From: an uncultured Mailhella sp.
GTDB taxonomy: Bacteria > Desulfobacterota > Desulfovibrionia > Desulfovibrionales > Desulfovibrionaceae
Reading direction: 5' to 3'
NCBI GenBank assembly: GCA_948482415.1
Contig: CAOMFZ010000082.1
Coordinates: 1 to 9,511 of the forward strand
DNA: 9,511 nt
Under the pieces are notes generated by a model. The model ran no database searches and was not told the origin of the DNA. It saw only the letters and a program-made list of their open reading frames with translations. A program made the position numbers and the translations under genes. This document shows positions 6,081 through 9,511 of this stretch, one piece after another. Within the stretch, counting starts at the first letter, position 1. Each line of letters opens with the position of its first letter.

Positions 6081-6278
6081 ATGCCTAAAATGAAAACGAG
6101 TCGCTCTGCCGCAAAGCGTTTCACAGTGACAGGTAGCGGTAAATTCCGCCGTCGTCGCCAAGGCTTACGTCACATTTTGACCAAAAAATGTGCAAAACGC
6201 CGTATGCTTTTAGGTCAAGGCGCTATTGTTGACAACACCAACGCAAAAGCTGTTCGTCGTCTTATGCCTTACGCATAA
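6081..6278 (+). CDS. rpmI: Large ribosomal subunit protein bL35
   Basis: This 65-residue, very basic protein has the standard bL35 length. It begins MPKMKTSRSAAKRF and keeps the family blocks TGSGK (17-21), the Arg run at 23-26 and HILTKK (31-36). It is part of the 50S subunit. AGGAG (6068-6072) stands eight bases before the ATG. The frame stays open upstream to a TTG near 6030, but bL35 proteins start at MPK, and the ribosome binding site decides for 6081. In most bacteria infC lies directly upstream; here the 112 bases to lepA leave no room for it. Confidence 0.97.
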   Translation: MPKMKTSRSAAKRFTVTGSGKFRRRRQGLRHILTKKCAKRRMLLGQGAIVDNTNAKAVRRLMPYA

Positions 6279-6316
6279 TTGACACTTTTTATTGAAATTA
6301 TTTAACATATTTAAAC

Positions 6317-6366
6317 ACTTCACTGGCTTATGACGATCTCCGCCTCGTGAAGTTGATTATTGGAGG
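6317..6366 (+). promoter_or_regulatory. Stem-forming leader before rplT (candidate L20 feedback site)
   Basis: ACTTCAC (6317-6323) pairs with GTGAAGT (6347-6353), and inside this stem GGC (6325-6327) can pair with GCC (6342-6344). The structure ends eight bases before the GGAGG ribosome binding site (6362-6366) of rplT. L20 is known to repress its own operon in E. coli and Bacillus by binding mRNA; assigning that role to this stem is inference. Confidence 0.4.
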
Positions 6367-6372
6367 TATTCC

Positions 6373-6726
6373 ATGCGTGTAAAGAGAGGTCTTGCAAGTC
6401 ATCGCAGACATAAAAAATATTTAGATTTAGCAAAAGGTTTCCGTGGCGGCCGCAGCCGTTTGTATCGTATCGCCCGTGAAGCTGTAGAACGTTCCTTAGT
6501 CTATTCTTATCACGGACGCAAACTCCGCAAACGTGATTTCCGTAAACTTTGGATTATGCGTATCAACGCTGGTGCACGTTTGAACGGTCTTTCCTATTCA
6601 CGTTTTATGCACGGCTTGGAACTTGCCGGTGTTGTTATCAACCGCAAAATGCTTGCCGATTTAGCTGTTCGTGAAAAATCAGACTTTGCTGCTCTTGTGG
6701 AATTAGCGAAAGCTAAACTTGCTTAA
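6373..6726 (+). CDS. rplT: Large ribosomal subunit protein bL20
   Basis: This 117-residue protein has the normal bL20 length. It begins MRVKRGLASHRRHKK and carries the long basic N-terminal helix followed by the conserved LWIMRINAGAR-LNGLSYSRFMHGL core (59-84) and the globular C-terminal domain (about 60-117). bL20 is needed early in 50S assembly and, in several bacteria, represses translation of its own operon through the C-terminal domain. GGAGG (6362-6366) stands six bases before the ATG. It lies 94 bases after rpmI and is followed by a rho-independent terminator before pheS. Confidence 0.98.
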   Translation: MRVKRGLASHRRHKKYLDLAKGFRGGRSRLYRIAREAVERSLVYSYHGRKLRKRDFRKLWIMRINAGARLNGLSYSRFMHGLELAGVVINRKMLADLAVREKSDFAALVELAKAKLA

Positions 6727-6751
6727 TCTCCCACACTTATTGCAATGTTTT

Positions 6752-6787
6752 AGGTAGGGTAAGCTATTGCTTATTCTACCTTTTTTT
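6752..6787 (+). terminator. Rho-independent terminator between rplT and pheS
   Basis: AGGTAGGGTAAGC (6752-6764) pairs over 13 positions with 6769-6781 (two of them G:U in RNA) around the loop TATT, followed at once by seven T residues (6781-6787). Only 38 bases remain before the pheS ATG, with no recognisable sigma70 promoter. pheST is therefore probably reached by partial readthrough, and this terminator may act as an attenuator, as a terminator does ahead of pheST in E. coli. No Phe-rich leader peptide is present. Confidence 0.88.
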
Positions 6788-6825
6788 CATTTTTATCCCA
6801 AAATTTTTTAGTACGAGAGTTTAGA

Positions 6826-7872
6826 ATGGATATTCAAAGTCAACTTGATAACCTCGCAAGTGAATTGGAAAAAGCCCTGCAAAGCCTTACTTCCCTGCAG
6901 GAACTTGAAGCACAGCGAGTAAATTTCCTTGGCAGAAAGGGCCATTTGGCACAAATTATGTCACGCTTGCCGGAGCTTAGCCCCGAAGAACGCCCTGCCT
7001 TTGGTCAGGCTGCCAATGCTGTAAAAAACAAACTGACAAACATGCTTGAAGAACGCAAAATTGCCATGGAACAGGAAAAAGAAGCGTCCCTGCTTGCAAA
7101 TTTTGACGCAACAATTCCCGGCAGAAAGCCCTGGCAGGGTTCCCTTCACCCCATTACCCGCGCCATGCAGGAAGTAACGTCTGTTTTCCAGAACATGGGT
7201 TATCAAATTGTCTCAGGTCCTGAAGTTGATACGGATTTCCACTGTTTTGAAGCCCTCAATATGCCTCCGGAACACCCTGCCCGTGATATGCAGGATACTC
7301 TTTATATTCAAGATAAAGTGGTGCTTCGTACCCATACTTCCACCATGCAGATTCGTACCATGCTCAAAAATAAACCACCGCTGGCAATTATTGCTCCGGG
7401 CAAAGTATACCGCCGCGACTCTGACCTTACCCATACCCCCATGTTCCACCAAATTGAAGGATTGGTTGTGGATAAACACATTACCATGGCAGATTTGCGC
7501 GGAACCCTTACTGCCTTTTTGCAGACAGTTTTCGGCAAACAAACCAAAGTACGTTTTCGCCCCAGCTTTTTCCCTTTCACGGAACCCAGCGTTGAAGTGG
7601 ATATGAGCTGTACTCAATGCGGCGGCAAAGGCCATTTAGCTGACGGCAACCCCTGCCGTATTTGTAAAACAACCGGCTGGCTTGAAATTCTGGGCGCCGG
7701 CATGGTTGACCCTGCTGTTTTTGAATCTGTTGGCTATAATCCCGGTGAAGTGACAGGCTTTGCCTTTGGACTTGGCGTTGAACGTATTGCAATGCTCAAA
7801 TACGGCATTACTGATTTGCGTATTAATTTTGAAAATGATATGAGATATTTATCCCAATTCACGGGTGCATAA
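6826..7872 (+). CDS. pheS: Phenylalanine--tRNA ligase alpha subunit
   Basis: This 348-residue catalytic subunit of the alpha2beta2 enzyme charges tRNA-Phe in the cytoplasm. The N-terminal coiled-coil arm (about 1-90) is followed by the class II synthetase core: LRTHTSTMQIR (167-177), motif 2 GKVYRRDSD-LTHTPMFHQIEG (192-212), RPSFFPFTEPSVEVD (245-259) and motif 3 GFAFGLGVERIAMLKYGI (311-328). A four-cysteine cluster (262, 265, 277, 280), as in many bacterial PheS, may bind zinc. The next block reads GAGMVDP where many homologues have GCGMVHP, a mild variation. The ribosome binding site is weak (GAGAG, 6815-6819, six bases before the ATG). It lies 99 bases after rplT, behind a terminator, and 25 bases before pheT. 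Confidence 0.98.
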   Translation: MDIQSQLDNLASELEKALQSLTSLQELEAQRVNFLGRKGHLAQIMSRLPELSPEERPAFGQAANAVKNKLTNMLEERKIAMEQEKEASLLANFDATIPGRKPWQGSLHPITRAMQEVTSVFQNMGYQIVSGPEVDTDFHCFEALNMPPEHPARDMQDTLYIQDKVVLRTHTSTMQIRTMLKNKPPLAIIAPGKVYRRDSDLTHTPMFHQIEGLVVDKHITMADLRGTLTAFLQTVFGKQTKVRFRPSFFPFTEPSVEVDMSCTQCGGKGHLADGNPCRICKTTGWLEILGAGMVDPAVFESVGYNPGEVTGFAFGLGVERIAMLKYGITDLRINFENDMRYLSQFTGA

Positions 7873-7897
7873 TCTCTTTTAATATAAGGAATTGACC

Positions 7898-9511
7898 ATG
7901 TTATTGAGTTTAAATTGGCTTCGTGAATTTGTGCCTTATAAAGGAACAGCAGAAGAACTTGGCGAACATCTCACCATGCTTGGGCTGGAACTTGAAGAAA
8001 TTGTCCACCCTTTCCATGAAATTAGAGAACTCATACTCGGACGCGTGCTCACCTGCGAAGATCATCCTGATTCTGACCACCTGCATGTTTGCTCTGTTGA
8101 CCTCGGCGCAGAAGAACCCGTGACTATTGTCTGCGGTGCGCCTAATGTTGCCGCAGGACAGCTTGTTGTTGTTGCCCCTGTCGGCTCCACCATGCCGGGA
8201 GGATTTCAAATCAAAAAAGCAAAACTTCGCGGTGTACCCTCCCATGGAATGATTTGTTCTGAACGGGAAATGGGGCTCAGCGACGACCATTCCGGTATTC
8301 TTGTTCTTCCTGAAACAGACAGACACGGCAATGCTTTCAAAGTGGGAACGCCTTTTGTGGAAGCCATGGAAATGGATACTGAAGTTTTGGATATCAGCAT
8401 TACCCCAAACCGTGCCGACTGTCTGTCCGTGCTTGGACTTGCCCGCATGGTGGCTGCAAGTTACAATTTGCCTTTGACCTTGCCCAAAATACAATTAAAT
8501 GAACAAGGCAGCGACTGCTCAAACGAATATGCCATTGAAATCAAAGACACTGACTTCTGCCCCTGCTATTCAGGACGTGTGATTGAAAACTGCACCACGG
8601 AAAAATCCCCCTACTGGATCCGCTATCGCCTTGCTGCTGTAGGACTTCGCCCCATTTCCAACCTTGTTGACGTTACCAACTATATTCTTATGGAACTCGG
8701 TCAGCCTTTGCACGCTTTTGATGCTGAAACCCTGAAAGGCAATAAAATCATTGTCCAATCAGCAAAAGACGGACAAAAATTCACCACGCTTGACGGTCAG
8801 GAACGTACCCTCAAAGAAAACGACGGTCTTATTTGTGATGCTGAAAATGCCATTGCACTGGCGGGTGTTATGGGCGGACTTGCAACAGAAATTTCTGACA
8901 GCAGTAAAAAAGTTTTCCTTGAATGTGCATTATTTAAACCTGCCCGTATTCGCCGCACTGCACGCCGTTTAGGTTTGAGCTCTGATTCAAGCTATCGCTT
9001 TGAACGCGGCGTTGATCAGGAAGGCATGGCATATGCCCTTGACAGAGCGGCTGAACTGATGCAGATCTATGCAAAAGGCACAGTGCGCAAAGGTATTTGC
9101 AAAGCAGAGCCAAAACCATTCAGCCCTGCAAAAATCACTTTCCACCCAAGCCGTCCGGAATTTGTGCTGGGTATTCCTGTCAGTGAAGAATTTTGCGAAA
9201 AAACACTCCTTGCCCTTGACTGCAAAATTGAAAAAACAAGCAAGGACGCCTGGACTGTTTATGCACCGGGACGCCGTTACGACTTGACCCGTGAAGCAGA
9301 TTTAGTAGAAGAAATTGCCATTTTCAACGGCATTGACAATATGCCTGCAACCCTGCCAAGACTTTCCCATACCCTTGAAAAATGCGGTGATCCGGAAGAA
9401 CGTCACCATTTCATCATGCGGGCAAAAAATTTCCTTGCCGGTCTTGGCATGAACGAAGCTATCAACTACAGCTTTGTAGGCAATAAGGATTTGGATACGC
9501 TCAATCTTCCC
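7898..9511 (+). CDS. pheT: Phenylalanine--tRNA ligase beta subunit (3' end beyond the window)
   Basis: The frame opens at ATG 7898 with AAGGA (7886-7890) seven bases before it, and stays open to the window edge: 538 codons of an expected 790-800. It begins MLLSLNWLREFVPY, typical of PheT. The tRNA-binding OB-fold domain covers about 39-150 (LGRVLTCEDHPDSDHLHVC, then CGAPNV). ISITPNRADCLS (166-177) starts the B3/B4 editing region (to about 385), with NLVDVTNYILMELGQPLHAFD-type residues at 255-275 and AGVMGG (322-327). RLGLSSDSSYRFERGVD (357-373) and the B5 domain (about 410-480, with DL-READLVEEIA) follow; the catalytic-like core starts near 500. The beta subunit edits mischarged Tyr-tRNA and binds tRNA in the PheST complex. 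No frameshift is seen. Confidence 0.98.
   Translation, partial: MLLSLNWLREFVPYKGTAEELGEHLTMLGLELEEIVHPFHEIRELILGRVLTCEDHPDSDHLHVCSVDLGAEEPVTIVCGAPNVAAGQLVVVAPVGSTMPGGFQIKKAKLRGVPSHGMICSEREMGLSDDHSGILVLPETDRHGNAFKVGTPFVEAMEMDTEVLDISITPNRADCLSVLGLARMVAASYNLPLTLPKIQLNEQGSDCSNEYAIEIKDTDFCPCYSGRVIENCTTEKSPYWIRYRLAAVGLRPISNLVDVTNYILMELGQPLHAFDAETLKGNKIIVQSAKDGQKFTTLDGQERTLKENDGLICDAENAIALAGVMGGLATEISDSSKKVFLECALFKPARIRRTARRLGLSSDSSYRFERGVDQEGMAYALDRAAELMQIYAKGTVRKGICKAEPKPFSPAKITFHPSRPEFVLGIPVSEEFCEKTLLALDCKIEKTSKDAWTVYAPGRRYDLTREADLVEEIAIFNGIDNMPATLPRLSHTLEKCGDPEERHHFIMRAKNFLAGLGMNEAINYSFVGNKDLDTLNLP

Noticed and set aside
7910..8494. Minus-strand 194-codon frame opposite pheT
   Set aside because: The plus strand is unambiguous PheT; long antisense frames arise from its codon pattern and this one shows no known motif.

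Overview
The window looks like chromosomal DNA of a moderately AT-rich, Gram-negative-type bacterium. The L20, PheS and SNase-type proteins resemble those I recall from Desulfovibrionaceae (low-GC members of Desulfovibrionales), but this is an impression from protein style, not a search, and is held at moderate confidence. All recognised large genes are intact except pheT, which runs off the right edge.

Left part (1-1157). Positions 1-271 hold no gene I can defend. They contain a strong hairpin terminator (70-100), a second long hairpin (133-171) and two copies of a 29-base imperfect direct repeat (32-60, 205-233). On the minus strand follow a 43-codon reading frame resembling the C-terminal tail of a Phd/YefM-type antitoxin (272-403) and, just upstream of it, an exported or membrane-anchored SNase-family nuclease (425-997). 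Between the nuclease and the next operon is a divergent promoter region with a good sigma70-type promoter and an inverted repeat near the predicted transcription start.

Middle part (1158-5968). A polar amino acid ABC importer is encoded in the order binding protein, permease, ATPase, permease. Two hairpins lie between the binding protein and the first permease, a usual arrangement for making the binding protein in excess. Six bases after the second permease starts lepA (elongation factor 4), with no clear ribosome binding site, so it appears to be the last and translationally coupled gene of the transporter operon.

Right part (5969-9511). After a terminator-like hairpin come rpmI (L35), rplT (L20), pheS and the first 538 codons of pheT. 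The infC gene that usually precedes rpmI is absent here. A rho-independent terminator with no evident promoter behind it separates rplT from pheS, suggesting that pheST is expressed by controlled readthrough. The rpmI-rplT spacer can form a stem just before the rplT ribosome binding site, a plausible place for L20 feedback.

I see no CRISPR array, insertion sequence, tRNA or phage gene, and no strong case for a wholly new system. The points most worth checking are the orphan antitoxin-like tail, the transporter-lepA coupling, the loss of infC linkage and the two candidate RNA control elements around rplT.
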